Assembly: GCA_023052935.1 (NCBI GenBank)
Contig: CM041297.1
Coordinates: forward strand, 46,128,417 to 46,192,416
Reading direction: 5' to 3'
Source of the DNA: Piezodorus guildinii
Lineage: Eukaryota; Arthropoda; Insecta; Hemiptera; Pentatomidae
DNA length: 64,000 bases
Shown: piece after piece, positions 1 to 61,912 of the stretch
How the letters are laid out: every line of letters begins with the position of its first letter
Position numbering within the stretch: the first letter of the stretch is position 1
Notes under the pieces: model-generated
Seen by the model: only the letters and a program-made list of their open reading frames with translations
What the model was told of the DNA's origin: nothing
The model's database searches: none
Program-made: the position numbers and the translations under genes

Positions 1-120
1 CAATGGTGAACAGTTGTGATATATTCGAAAATGTCTGGCTTGCTAATGACAAAAGGTTTTTATTTGGAAATGACTTATCGATTGCCGATCTTCTGGCTGT
101 TATGGAATTGGAGCAACCTA
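1..120 (+). CDS. GstT: GST theta penultimate exon (5' end outside window)
   Basis: The open frame has its first full codon at position 3. It encodes the helix with the SIAD capping box and stops after the first base of an Arg codon. The donor GTAAGT follows at 121-126, an exact consensus. Confidence 0.88.
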
Positions 121-2462
121 GTAAGTAATAGTTTATTTCTAAGATATATTTTTTGTCAAATCCCAAGACATTAGTTTTATTTAATAATTTACAATGTTTC
201 GGCCTCTAGGGCCATCCTCAAGTGTCTGTCATGCATATTTATTTCATGTTTCTTCAGCAGTGTCATCTGTTTTTAATCATCAAAACCACATCAACTGTCA
301 TATAGGGGTTCCATGCACAACTGACAAAATATATCTTAGAATTTATAGGAAGACTTACTAACAAATAATTTGTTTTTTTGTTACATCAACAATCTAATGT
401 TTATGGGAAGTAATGTAATATTGTAAAGGGTCCTATTTAATTTTAGGAACCTGCTATCGCTTCAGCCCTCAAAACTTGTGTAGTATAAACGCGCCCATAT
501 AGTTTATGAAAAAGTTCTATCCATTGGTTTGAAAAGAATGTCAGCAGTTGCTTAGTAAAATGTTAAAAAAATCTTTAGCTGCAAGTATTTTAAATTTTTT
601 AGGTGGGGATTATTAGACATTTAGAAAGATCCAGAAAATGACTCAAAATTGACTCTACTGGCCAAGAAGAATAATGCTCAAAGCTGCCAGTTTTATTTAA
701 TAACTGCAATTTTCCAATTTATTGAATTAATGTCATTATTCCTCTTACTGTCAATACAACCAAGAAAGGTGGAGAAATTGCTTCTTTCATAAACTTGATC
801 AATCAGAACCGCAGTCCTATTAGAACATACTCATTCTGAAAAATCTCATGCGGCTTGTTGTACCTTTATCTAAAGGAAGTATATATACTAATTTTTTTTT
901 TTTTTTAACTTACTAGTATATCTAAAATATTAGCAAGTTGTAATAACATTAGGGGTACTCACTACGTTTGCTATAGCATACTATTTGTGTTATTTTGCTA
1001 AACCCGTCGAGTTTCTACAGTTATTTCCTGTATAAAATTGATGGGTTTAGCACAATAGCACAAATAGCATGCTATAGCAAACGTAGTGAGTACCCCTATT
1101 ATTAACTTGCTTATTGCTATTTCCCATGTTCATAACTTTTAAGCATTTATTCTTTAATTGGTCTATTCATTTTACATTAATTCATCAACCTTCTCTTTAA
1201 AAAAAATGTTACAACATTCAGCCTATTCTCTTATTGCCTTGCCTGCTGAAAGACGTATTCTGTACTTTTTGTACCATGTTTTTCTTTTCTTTATATTTTT
1301 TTAGAACGCAGCGACCAGTTGAAACAGTTATTGTGTCTCCAGAAGTTCTGAAAATTCAGAAATAAGCTAAGGTTTACTCATTTGAGGTATTGTTTTCTTA
1401 TTTCATGAATAATCAGCCTTTTAATTTTAACATTTAATATTTTTTGGATGCTCACTTTTTTGCTTCTATATTTTATTATTATATCCTCTACACTTTACTC
1501 AGCCATTCATATATTCTCATCAATTTTTTTTAACATTTCAACTATTTCTCTTTAAAAAATTATTTGAAGCCGTTTGTTTGTTTATTTATTTGACGTCCCT
1601 TTATGCTGCTATGGCTAATCGGACGATGCTATAGTGGGAGTCCTAGATTTTGCCTATCTAGGTTTAATTAGAATAGGGATCTTTAACAAGTACCAGATAT
1701 CGCTGAGGCTTGGGACCACCTCCCCTTCGAAGGACGGCATATCTAAGGATTTTTTACTCCCATTAAAAAATTCTAAGGCCACCTGCGGGTTTGAACCCGG
1801 GACCTTAGGCATAGGAGGCTGTTATGCTAACCACCATGCTACAGGTAACCAACCCCATTTGAGGTTCTTGTTCAATTGTTGCGTTTTTATTTTAGGGTCT
1901 TATATAAAAACAAAATGCTTTCTAAGGTTGGGTAGGTATATGTTACATGAGGGAGAAAAATTGTTTAGAACATTAAATTATGTCAAAGTTTAGTGAGAAT
2001 ATGGACATTTGAAACCATTACATTACAATTTCTGAATATTTTTGACACTGAATGATCTTGTAATTTTACATTTTTATTCATATATGTTTAAAACCAATGA
2101 AGGTCAATGATTTTCCTTTATGGGAGTCATTTTAAAGATTTATGAGTGAAAAAGAATTATATAAATTCATATATGTGAAATATACTTAATAAATGAAAAG
2201 AAATACGTATTCCGAATACTTTTGACACTCACTGTAAGTAATGTGTCAGCCTTAGGAATCAGGATAAGTGTATGAAATACTAATCTCTTATTGTATAATA
2301 TTAAATGTTTTTTAATCTTTCTTTACAGGAATGGCAGGTTATGACCCAAGAGATGGAAGGCCAAAACTTACTTCGTATATGGAGCGTGTAAGAGCTGCAA
2401 CTAATCCACATTATGATGAAGCTTGCGATGTGTTAAATTCATTTTTAAAAAGTAAATTATAG
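1..2462 (+). CDS. GstT: Theta-class glutathione S-transferase, last two exons (join 1..120, 2329..2462), 5' partial
   Basis: Glutathione S-transferases conjugate glutathione to electrophiles in the cytosol. The two exons join in frame (phase 1, AGA split A|GA) and give the C-terminal all-helical domain. It reads FENVWLANDKRFLFGNDLS, then SIADLLAVMELEQP with the N-capping box S-I-A-D, then RMAGYDPRDGRPKLTSY, and ends NSFLKSKL before TAG at 2460-2462. ELEQPRMAGYD and GRPKL are characteristic of insect theta GSTs. The catalytic thioredoxin-fold N-terminal domain lies upstream of base 1, so activity cannot be judged. The open frame enters the window before the first ATG at position 3, so that ATG is internal. 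The family is about 225-240 residues and roughly 83 are seen here. The gene is convergent with calcineurin A. Confidence 0.9.
196..232 (-). ncRNA. Degenerate hammerhead-ribozyme-like motif
   Basis: On the minus strand it has TTGAGGA where the core needs CTGANGA, then a GGCC...GGCC stem and GAAACATT. The essential C3 is U, so it is probably inactive. It matches the layout of the intact motifs elsewhere in the window. Confidence 0.35.
952..1096. mobile_element. Palindromic MITE, 145 bp, TA-flanked
   Basis: About 54-bp near-perfect terminal inverted repeats begin GGGGTACTCACTACG and end with the reverse complement. They are separated by a short spacer at about 1006-1042. A TA dinucleotide flanks each end (950-951 and 1097-1098), as expected for a Tc1/mariner-type target duplication. 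A second, half-length copy lies at 34979-35059. There is no coding capacity. Confidence 0.85.
1571..1856 (-). mobile_element. tRNA-derived SINE, family B (AAAY-tailed)
   Basis: On the minus strand a tRNA-like head carries an A-box-like block (GTGGTTAGCATAAC) and a B box (GGTTCAAACCC). The body continues to a tail of CAAATAAATAAACAAAC. The same element occurs on the plus strand at 24138-24419, which supports the boundaries. Confidence 0.8.
2329..2462 (+). CDS. GstT: GST theta terminal exon
   Basis: A pyrimidine-rich acceptor ends in CAG at 2326-2328. The exon starts GA ATG GCA, which completes Arg and gives R-M-A-G-Y-D. The frame stays open to TAG at 2460-2462. The last residues, LNSFLKSKL, form the usual C-terminal helix of theta GSTs. 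Confidence 0.9.
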
Positions 2463-2789
2463 GTCTATGGGTCTTTCAAAGTATTATGTATGGTCATTTT
2501 AAGTATTTTGAGTTATGTAAATGAAATTTTTAATATATTTTATAAATAAAGTTAATGAAAATAGCACTAATTATTTTTTTTTTACTGCATCCTTAACCAT
2601 TCTAGAATTATAAAACTAGGTAATACAATTTTTAATTTTCGTAATACATGGGACTTACAACAGTAGGTGTTTTAACAAACAATGTATTATACATTATATT
2701 CATCCTTTTTTTATTAATAATTTATTTATTATACTGCTATGTCAAAGTTTTCATAATCACTTATCAGAGTTTTATCCTTGTTTTATTGG
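2463..2789. other. Region downstream of GST theta
   Basis: Contains the GST poly(A) signal at 2545 and AT-rich DNA. No further gene is seen. Confidence 0.6.
2545..2550 (+). terminator. Poly(A) signal of the GST theta gene
   Basis: AATAAA lies 83 bases after the stop codon and is followed by AT-rich DNA with a T run at about 2573-2582. The position suits a short 3' UTR of roughly 100 nt. Confidence 0.6.
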
Positions 2790-3111
2790 AAAAAAAAAAA
2801 AAAAAAAACCCTTACCACTACAACTCATAAAGGGTCTTGGACTCAGTAAATATAGCGATTCATACTGTTTCTAGGCCAACAGCAGTGCAATGAGGTGATT
2901 AAGCCTTGATCACGCTCAGCCACCAGATTTTTTCTTAATTTTTTTGGGTACCCACTTTATAGAGGCTGGTTCTGCCCCAGGAAGGTCTCCATACCGTTGG
3001 GTCGCCCCCGGAATTAACAGAATAAATAATATTCTGCCACAGCGGGGATTCAAACCCAGAACCCAGAGAACAGTAGACAAGTGTTATATCCACCAGACCA
3101 TGCCACTCCCT
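2790..3111 (-). mobile_element. tRNA-derived SINE, family A (poly-T tail)
   Basis: Read on the minus strand, the head starts AGGGAGTGGCATGGTCTGG (A-box region). It is followed by a B box (GGGTTTGAATCCCC), a conserved body and a run of 19 T at the 3' end (plus-strand A run at 2790-2808). Six further copies are found in this window. No protein is encoded, and the open frame across it is incidental. Confidence 0.85.
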
Positions 3112-5614
3112 AAAGATTGGGTTACGAAGCAGCGTATTATTAAAAAATATGGTGCATGCAACATATGGCTTTTATTTCCCTTACATTGTTAAAACCCATT
3201 TAAGAACTTATAAATAAAGTTAGATTTAAAAAAAAAGTTAAAGAATTACATTAAGTTTCGATGGAAACATTTATTTCAGATTAAATAATCTCATAATAGA
3301 AATTATTACCTACAATAATCACTTAAGTTTATGTATGCCCTTTTGTCTTTCTGTAATATGTTTTACAGCTTTGTATTACATATAACATTTTTTTTCGGAA
3401 ATATTTAGGTTTGGGGAAAAAAAAAAAAAAAAAATATGTTTTCTCTTTTCTCCTTTAGTTATACTTATAACCACGATACTTACTGGTTATACTACTTGTA
3501 TATTTAGCTGTTTTCTATGTATGGTAGGTAATAAGATGATGTTTCATTTTTTGAATCTACAAAATTAAGGTACTTTAAAGGAAGAAAATTTCAAATATTG
3601 GCATTGGCATCCTTGTCATGGAAGAATTTAAGTCAGACTATTTCAATCAGAATGAAACCTACATGATATTAAAGCCCATTAAATTTTACATTGATTCAGC
3701 AAGTTGATAAATTAATATTTATAAATTTTGAATATGTATTCCATTTTGACATCACCAGTCGAATAATAATGGCATCATGTGAAATAAGAAAAACTCATAA
3801 TTAACTATTAAATATATTAATTGATTATTGAAATCATTTATTGTATTAAAAGTTTGCTTAATTCATAATTGTAAGTACATTTACTTTAGGGTATTATTTT
3901 TTGGTCATATAGTTGATTAATTATTATAAATAACTTAGAATTTTGATTTCTCAAATGAATAAATGTATAATAAAATTATTTATTGAGAAAAATAAATAAA
4001 AATATGTATTTTTGTTTTTGATATTTCTGAAACATGCATGCATGCCTTTGCACATTTTAGACAAGGCAATAAAGTTGTTCTGCAGTAGTGTACTCGACAA
4101 TTTTTTTACAAGCATATATTGGCAGTTAAAAGGACAATAAATTATTGTGCAACAATTATTTTATTTAATTATTATAGTTAATACACATCAAAATGAAAGA
4201 AAAAAAAATGTTCGGATGATTTTTCAGTAAGGCATTTGTTTACACCATAGGAGGAAGAATAATGTTAGTCCTTGAATGAATGTAATATACTTAACATTAA
4301 ATTTTAAGACATTAATAAATCTTTGGGAAATTGATTGTCTGATGTCTAAATGTTTTGCTATTTTCAAACAAAACATTTAAGCCGAAAGTCCCAGGAGTAA
4401 GTCTGTGAAACTTCGCAAGAGAGGAGCTTAGTAACTGATTCCATAAGTGATTATTAAGTTGGATGGATATTAGTTCCAGAGATATATATTTGGCAGTGTT
4501 TTCAGTACATATTCTTTAGTTACTAATTAAGATTATGCTTCGATTAAATTAAATAGGCAAGTTTGAAAATTTTGATTAAATAAACAAACCGAAACATAAA
4601 AAAATAAATAAAAAATTCAAATCAGTATACTTTCTCTTGGGACATGAGTTTACAGATAAGGATACACTGTTATCTGTCCAATTTCTTCCAATAAATTCCA
4701 CAAAAGTGAAGGATTCGTTTGTATTCAGAGGGAAGTGAAGGAAGGAACAGCATATTCATTTGGATAATTATATTAACATTAATTAACTATCTCAATTCAT
4801 AGGATAGGCTCATTACATAACAGAATCTTGGGTCGACCATTTGCCTTATAGAAAGTGAAATTTCAATGAGGCCATGATAAAAATGCAAATCAGTTTAAAC
4901 ATTCCATAGTTTCATTTTTCTTATAATTCCAGCATTCACATATAATTTGTTAAATAATTTATAGCTAATATGGTACTAAACAAATAAGAAGAAAATAATA
5001 AGTAGTTATTTTAATAATCTTTTATTGTATCAACAAATATGCAACTCAGCGAGAATTAGTGAGTTAACATAACTTTCATTCAGTTTTTGAGATATATTTT
5101 GTATTATAAATTGTAATAATATGAAAAGAAGATGAGGAGATTTAGATATAAATGGCACTGAAATATGTACACAAGATACTTATGATAAATAATTGTGTTC
5201 AATTGATTTGTATATAAATTACGTTTGTTTTACAATCCACATAAGAGTTAGTTTTCTTCAGAGCGTATTCACTTATACAAGTATTTATTATGCACAGTAT
5301 TTTAAAGTTTAAAATCATTTTTATTTGACATTAGCTTACAGATATTGCCAAGCTGAAAAATCGTAAAAAGTTGACTAATGAAAAGTGAAGTGTAAGCTAG
5401 TTGTTAGAGAGGACAAGAGATTCTAACTTGTTACGAGAAGGTGTGATACATTTACAACCAATCCAGCAATGGGGTCCATTTTGGACCGCATCGAAGTAAT
5501 TTCTTTTATCAATAATGTATTTCATCTCAGAGTATTAAGTGTCTTAATGTTCTTTAACAAAATATTTACATTTTAAAAGTATTTACATGAATACATTCCA
5601 TAAGTGTGTTCAAC

Positions 5615-5618
<4 letters not shown>

Positions 5619-5687
<69 letters not shown>
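5619..5687. repeat. (TA)n microsatellite
   Basis: About 34 uninterrupted TA repeats in AT-rich DNA. Confidence 0.95.
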
Positions 5688-5692
<5 letters not shown>

Positions 5693-6224
5693 TGTATATA
5701 TTTTTATTAAGATAAAGAGAAAATATATTCAAAAATCATTTTCATAGAATTAACCTTAAACCATATTTAATATATACATTTAAATTAACAAAAAGAATCA
5801 TTTAATCAAATTGAATAACAAATGTAAAATACATATAAATTATAAGTCAATAGTTTAATTGACTATTTTCATAGAACAAATTCATTTGACAATAAAATAT
5901 TTAAATTAAAATTTTTAACAAATAAGAGAAACAGTATAATTAAACTAACAAGATTTAAATAAGCATCAGTTCAAATGATGCAATTTGTACATTATCATTA
6001 CAGTTACCAGCCTGGTAAAATTGCGCCGTTTTCATGTAAACATACAAAAATATGATTACACAAGGAAAGTAAGTGGTTGAAGCGAGAAGGCATTCGGATG
6101 CAAACGCATGCGTGACAAGACAACTTCAATTCATATAATCAATTTAATTTATGGCACAAGAGGCGCAACAGCAGGGCAGCTATCAACCACTCCAGCCTTT
6201 ACATCACATTTCAATGTATTTTAA

Positions 6225-6236
6225 GTATATATATGC

Positions 6237-6312
<76 letters not shown>
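6225..6312. repeat. (TA)n microsatellite
   Basis: A long TA tract with a few interruptions (TGCA, TGTA) at its left edge. Confidence 0.95.
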
Positions 6313-6315
<3 letters not shown>

Positions 6316-8459
6316 AAGTAATATATCTGAATTAAAAAAATTATCATTATAATAATGGATAATAATTAAGTTTATTTATATAAATTACACAATTAATAAA
6401 TTTTAAAAACACGCAAAAAATTCCTATAAAACTCAATAGCAGTTTTTGTTTAAAAAAAGGCATTCGATCATCCTTAAAACTTTAACTTGAAAATTATTAT
6501 TTAAAAGATTCTGTCTAAATAACTTTATAAATCGCAATGCATTATTTAATGTTTCACACGAAACAATGCAGCCAGAAAAGTCATATGTTCATGTACATAT
6601 GAAAATAAGGACGAGATTTTGACTTTTATATGATTTATTTTATAACGTCCCATTATAAAGAGATATTTTTATTAAAAAATTATTTACAAATGGAATAAGA
6701 AGCCCTAATTAACTTTTATAGAAAGATAATCACAATTCTTTCCTTACTCTGAGGCGATGGGGTCCCTTTAAAAAAAGATGAATTGACGGTACATGAAATG
6801 AAAATCATGAACCATGCTCTTATAAAGATACGCTCTTTGAGACCCATCTCCTCTTAATTAATTCCAAATTATATAATATCATAAAATAAAGTCAAGGATG
6901 GGTAAAAACAGGTTCAATGATCTATTCTGATTTTATTGAATTATCACCTGTAACAGAAACCATTTTTTAAAACGTAGCCTGTTTTTAAAAATGTTAGATA
7001 CATATAATAAAATAAATGAAAAGCCAGCCTAATATAAATGGAGCCAGAAAGGGGACCTAAAGCAATCTTATTTAAAAAAACATTATTAATTATTATAGTT
7101 ATTTATTTCTAAAGGATGAAATATCTTCATAAGTGTATAATTTTGCATCTACTTAAAACCTTATTTATAGTTTGGGTTCCTAGTTTTTAGAATACAATAA
7201 TGTATATTTAATTATATAAAGAGATAGATTAAGTTGGAATTAAGTAGAGATAAAAGGCAATTATTCGAGACAAATATCCGCTATGAGTTTGAAGTCTCAA
7301 AGACGAATTGTTGTTAATGAGATAAGAGCACACAAGAGTGCAAGTAAGGAGCCACTATAATATATATATATTTGTGTACCATTCCATTATTTTATAAAAC
7401 AAGTTACACATTATAAAATCCTTTTGTGCTAAATGAAGTTTCCACTGATCATTCCAGCTTATGTAATTTTTAATTAGATAGTAATTTAATATTGTTAATT
7501 AGTGACACTTGCATCTTTATTGACACTGTACTCAAAGTAGTAGTTTATATAACAAGACAATTGAAAAGAAGTGCGGCAGAAATAAAGCGAATGTTTTGTG
7601 GACGTATAAAAATTTTTTAATTTTTTTTTTTTATTAAATTCAATTTTTTATTTCCATAGAAATCTGTCTATTAAACGAGAAATCGTTAAATAATTAAACT
7701 TTAATATAAAAATACAAGGAGAAACTGGAAAGAGGAGGGTTTAACAGATATTCATGTGTTTGCTTATGTACACATACACACAGATATTCAGTAATATACA
7801 TATGTGGTTGAGTAATCTAATAATAAGGTGGTTCAGTTCACAAAACACCTCTACCGATCTTGATCGCACCATCGACTTAGTTGTAAACATTGAAATTTCC
7901 CCTTAATAAACAAATGATTAAAAATACCAGCACAGCATTAGGTTTGTATAGTAACACAGATTTGCTTTGCAAGTTAACAAACACTCGATTATAGATCTAA
8001 AAAGGATTTAAAAAGGCTCTTTAGTTTTTTTTCTTGTTTTTTTTTTTTGTTAAATTTTTCTTTTATGAAAAAACCTTAGATTACAATATAGTTATAAATA
8101 CAATAGTATATATATTTTATATATTATGTAGAAAGGTTTAAATCAATATATTAAATTTATTGAAGACTGGATGAGGATATTGAAGGCAAGAGAGATGTCA
8201 TCCCCACTGTAGTTTAAATTTAATATAAAGGTAAAATAAACAATCAGATGAGCTAACTACAAAACGATATTTACAAAACCTTAGTAAAGTTTTTTTCTTT
8301 TTTTTTTCACAGGAGAAAAAACTAATATAACTAGTCAACGTGTCTTTTGACATAAATATATATACAATGGTGTTAACAATTGAATATATACAAAAATAAA
8401 AATTGTAAACAAATGTTATCTACTATTCGAGCGATATTATATTTTTGTAATTTATATGT

Positions 8460-8706
8460 TCTCAGGGTGCATGATAAAGAAGAAACCATGTTTGTAGGTG
8501 TAGTAGACAGTAAGGTAGTATAGACAGGATAGGTCTATTGCTTTAATTAAAGCTTCCATTGTTGGCGGCTTGACTAGAGAGCTGCGAATGTTGTTGATGG
8601 CGCGCGGGGGTCAGATCTAGATGGCGGGGCTAGCTCAGACCCGCTGAGGACCCCGAAGAGCATCCCACAAACCCACGCGCCTTCCCTCTCACAGCTGTCG
8701 CTCTGT
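8460..8706 (-). other. Candidate untranslated exon, GC-richer block (calcineurin A 3' side)
   Basis: The block is distinctly GC-rich against AT-rich surroundings. On the minus strand it begins after an acceptor-like TTGACAG near 8713-8707. The minus-strand frame through it stops and shows no recognisable domain. With the 8871-8924 block it could form spliced 3' UTR of calcineurin A. An unrelated non-coding RNA or a CpG-rich patch are alternatives. Confidence 0.3.
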
Positions 8707-8870
8707 CTGTCAACATTGTTAATTTACAACAATAACAATTAAATATGTATATTTCAAACTTAATAAATAAAAATGTAATAATCCTGTCATTGACTGGCCT
8801 AAAACCACTCCCCAACCTAAAACTAAATGAGATTGAATATACCATGATATTTAAATGAGATAAAACTCAC

Positions 8871-8924
8871 TGGTTTCCAACCAGTTCAAGGACCCTCTCA
8901 CCACTCAGGAACGGCAAAGATAGC
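8871..8924 (-). other. Candidate 54-nt untranslated exon
   Basis: On the minus strand it has an acceptor (ATTCAG, 8930-8925) and an exact donor consensus GTGAGT directly after (8870-8865). It lies downstream of the calcineurin A stop codon. There is no recognisable peptide. This is inferred from splice signals only. Confidence 0.3.
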
Positions 8925-9253
8925 CTGAATTCTAATAGAATGTGTTCAATATAATAATTAAATACTATAAGAGTATAACCATTAACTTACCATACTTTCA
9001 CAACTTTTAAGTCACAAATTCAAACATTATTTTCTTAAAACCTACCATTCGATCACGACAGATTAAAAAAAAAAAATTAAGTATGACATAAAAACAAATT
9101 TTACAGGACAGGTTTATTTCTCTAGTAAGAATACAGTTTATATGTAAAAGAGAAAAAAACAATAAAAAAAAACCTGCACAGTTACAACAACCCATCACAG
9201 GACTGGCGTTAAGTATATTGTATGTTAAGTTCTGTTTTTAAGTCAAGGGCTGA

Positions 9254-9455
9254 ACTATGAGATGGGTGATTAGAATGAGATCACACTCGACCATCAGTTT
9301 TTTTCTGAAACTTTGGCTACCCACTTTGAGAGGATGGATGAGCCCCTGGACAAAAACCTAATCCAAGGAGATCCATGGCTGATTTAGCAGAATGAATAAT
9401 TATCCTGCCTCAGGCGGACTCAAACCCAAGGTTCATAATAGGAGGTTACTCTTAG
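9254..9455 (-). mobile_element. SINE family A, diverged and truncated copy
   Basis: The central body of the family (the block resembling TTGGCTACCCACTTTGAGAG and the B-box remnant CAAACCCAAGG) is recognisable. The head and tail are worn. It lies about 150 bp from a better copy at 9610-9914. Confidence 0.6.
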
Positions 9456-9609
9456 TTTTTAATAGTTCGGGTAGTAGTACATAAATCAACTATGCTTTCT
9501 AACCTAATGAAACAAGTTTAACATCATTATATAAATCATTATTTCTGAAATATGAAGAAAATGGTCAGTAGCTGTTTTTGTATAGGGACCGTACTGTCTA
9601 GATCTAGGT

Positions 9610-9914
9610 AAAAAAAAACCGTTCCTCTACAACCCATGAATGGTCTCAGGTTCAATACCTACAGAGATCTGTACTGTTTCACGACCAATAGCAAGGAGTT
9701 GATTAGGTATGAAACATGTTCGGGCGCCATGTTTTTCCTCCCAATTTTGGATATCCACTTTATAGAAGCTGGGTGTGCCCCAGCAGGGTCTCCATACCCT
9801 AGGGTCGCTCCATAGCTGAAATAACAGAATAAATAATTCTGCCTCAATCGGGATTATAACCTGGGACCTGGAGAACAGTAGCCCAATGCTCTATCTACTA
9901 GACCATGCCCCTCT
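9610..9914 (-). mobile_element. SINE family A copy (poly-T tail)
   Basis: Same head-body-tail order as the 2790-3111 copy. The tRNA-like head is at the right end (TGGTCTAGTAGATAGAGCA on the minus strand) and the T tail matches the A run at about 9610-9618. Confidence 0.8.
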
Positions 9915-10144
9915 CAGATTTATTTACCTAAAGTAAATTATGTTGGGGTTTTAAGCAATTCATATTATGAGCTATAGTTTGACAAATATTTTCATTTAAT
10001 TTATAATATTATTAGCAAAAAGGGTACGATTTTCCCAAATCGATCTCGTGGACTTCCAAGCCACCATTAGCAGTTCTTAAACTACCTATTGGGAACCACC
10101 ACATTGGACGGTTAATTTGAAGTACTCACAGATCTAATGTTAGC

Positions 10145-60247
<50,103 letters not shown>

Positions 60248-60559
60248 CTAAAAAATATAATACATAATTTATATAATATATAATATAATCACAATATACA
60301 TATTTATATAATATACACAATACACAAAAAGTTAGATGTTAAAGCTTTGAAGAGGTATCACATATAGTACTGTCACCATTACCCCATTTCTAATGTTATT
60401 TGTTTAAATGAAAATTGTACTCTATTGAATTTATTAATGGCTGACTCCCCAATATTATCATACAGTCCACTTTTGAGTTGGAGGTGATTACCTCAAACAC
60501 ATAATATAAAGTGGCAACTTCTAGTTAGCTGATTTTGATGAAAAAGTTGCTGTAACATC

Positions 60560-60765
60560 TCGGGCATATAGTTGTCATAAATATAAAATTTCAGTTTTAT
60601 TTTTGTGTTACTTACACTTCTCCAAACACAACACACACACACAACTTTTTTCGGGACTTGGTTAATTTGACACAGAGGGCCCTAAACTCATTCGAAAATT
60701 TTCAAAATCGCAATACTTTCCTTTGCTATATATTTCATATATAGGTAAGTAAAAGTAAAAAAAAC
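60560..60765 (-). repeat. Dispersed repeat X
   Basis: Reverse complement carries TTTTACTTACCTATATATGA, GAAAATTTTCGAATGAGTTT and a disrupted AACCAAGTCCCG block, plus AAACTGAAATTTTATATTTA. Confidence 0.55.
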
Positions 60766-60877
60766 GAAACGTAGGCTAAATATTCTACATTCTTAAACCC
60801 AGAAATTAAATTCAACCATCAACATTTTTATAAATAATGACAAATTTTCTACTTAAATTGAAACATTTAAAATACCT

Positions 60878-60965
60878 CTAAACAGCCTGAGACGAGGGTC
60901 TTTGATAATTTCTTCTCGGGGCTCGGGGGAAATCGGATTTAACCTTCTGAGGAAGCTCTTTACCC
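60878..60965 (-). other. Exon-like segment of unknown origin
   Basis: On the minus strand AAATTTCAG precedes an open stretch, and GTATTT follows after TTTAGAG. One frame reads RRLNPISPEPREEIIKDPRL and then RLFR. The upstream minus-strand DNA encodes FDFGSVIGSNLDDKPLLPP in another frame. Composition looks protein-like, but no family is recognised and it is not calcineurin. Could be a pseudogene fragment. Confidence 0.25.
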
Positions 60966-61654
60966 TGAAATTTAATGGGCACTTTAATCGCTTTAAATTC
61001 ACGGAGGCAGGAGGGGCTTATCGTCCAAATTGCTGCCAATGACGGAACCAAAATCAAAATCATTCACCAGTAATTCAATAGCTGATTGTGATCAACGGTT
61101 TATGTAATCCTATAATAAAACTTTTTAGTACGACTTCCAAAAAACTTGAAAACTTGTGAAGAGGTCAGCATATATTGAAGAATAAAAGGCAGCAACATCA
61201 ATCAATGAAAATGATGGATACAGATTTTGTATCGGAAATATAAAAGCTTTATGTATATTGGAACACCTTTAATTGTAAGAGGAATAAATAAGAAAGACTA
61301 AGAGAAAAAAAAAGTAGTTTTTTTGAGCTACCATTGAAGTACTCGGGGCGTAAGATGAAAAACGAGTGAGGATGGCCTTAAAACAGGGAGCTGAAGAGCT
61401 GTTAAGATAAAAGGTATTTTATTTAAAGATATTCAATTCAAAATTTCCAGTTCAGAATCAAGCCAACTACTTACGAACGGTTTTTTTATCATAAGTGTTT
61501 TGAACAAAGTAGTTATGATTTTCAAAATTTTTATAACACGCAAATTGGAAATAAATGATATTGTATACAACAAACGTGTAATTATTAGGGGTTTTCATCA
61601 CTATCCATTAGCTTGGACGACTTGATAAAATTTGTATCTCAAGTGTTGAGACTT

Positions 61655-61912
61655 TTCCAATATATTCAGTTGTAAAAAAGTTTGTGCGTTTTTTACTTTT
61701 ATTTCAATAATAACTTCAGATTCTTGTAGATCTTTTTAATCAACTATATATAGCCCTTTTTCAGCTATTACATGTTGCTATCTTTTAGGTAATTTTTGAA
61801 ATCTGATTATCTGCAGTCGAAGGAATTCCTGAGCGCTTTGTGTCTTCCAAGTAAAAGTTTCCGGATCTGAACCAAGCTGGACTTTACGGACGGTGCTATC
61901 TCCTGAGACAGA
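61655..61912 (+). repeat. Dispersed repeat Y
   Basis: Colinear with 51030-51345: GCGTTTTTTACTTTTATTTC, ACTTCAGATTCTTGTAG, TACATGTTGCTATCTTTTAG, AAAGTTTCCGGATCTGAA. Confidence 0.6.

Larger units (their letters stand above)
121..2328 (+). other. Intron of GST theta
   Basis: Bounded by GTAAGT and a polypyrimidine-CAG acceptor. It carries a degenerate hammerhead-like motif near 196-232, a palindromic MITE at 952-1096 and a tRNA-derived SINE at 1571-1856 on the minus strand. I see no coding exon in the remainder. Confidence 0.8.
3112..9253. other. AT-rich intergenic DNA and probable 3' UTR of calcineurin A (-)
   Basis: No coding exon is recognisable. It holds two long (TA)n tracts (near 5650 and 6270) and few recognisable transposons, unlike the introns to the right. 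The relative lack of insertions, and GC-richer blocks at 8560-8710 and 8871-8924 with good splice signals, would fit a long transcribed 3' UTR of the minus-strand calcineurin gene. The poly(A) site cannot be chosen among the many AATAAA hexamers. Confidence 0.45.

Noticed and set aside
1634..1993. 119-residue plus-strand frame in the GST intron
   Set aside because: It runs through the antisense of a tRNA-derived SINE and into unique intron DNA.
4021..4060. CATGCATGCATGCC palindromic run as a regulatory site
   Set aside because: Short simple repeat; no supporting context.
3112..9253. CRISPR-like or operon-type features
   Set aside because: The DNA is eukaryotic; no spaced direct repeats of that kind, ribosome binding sites or operons occur.
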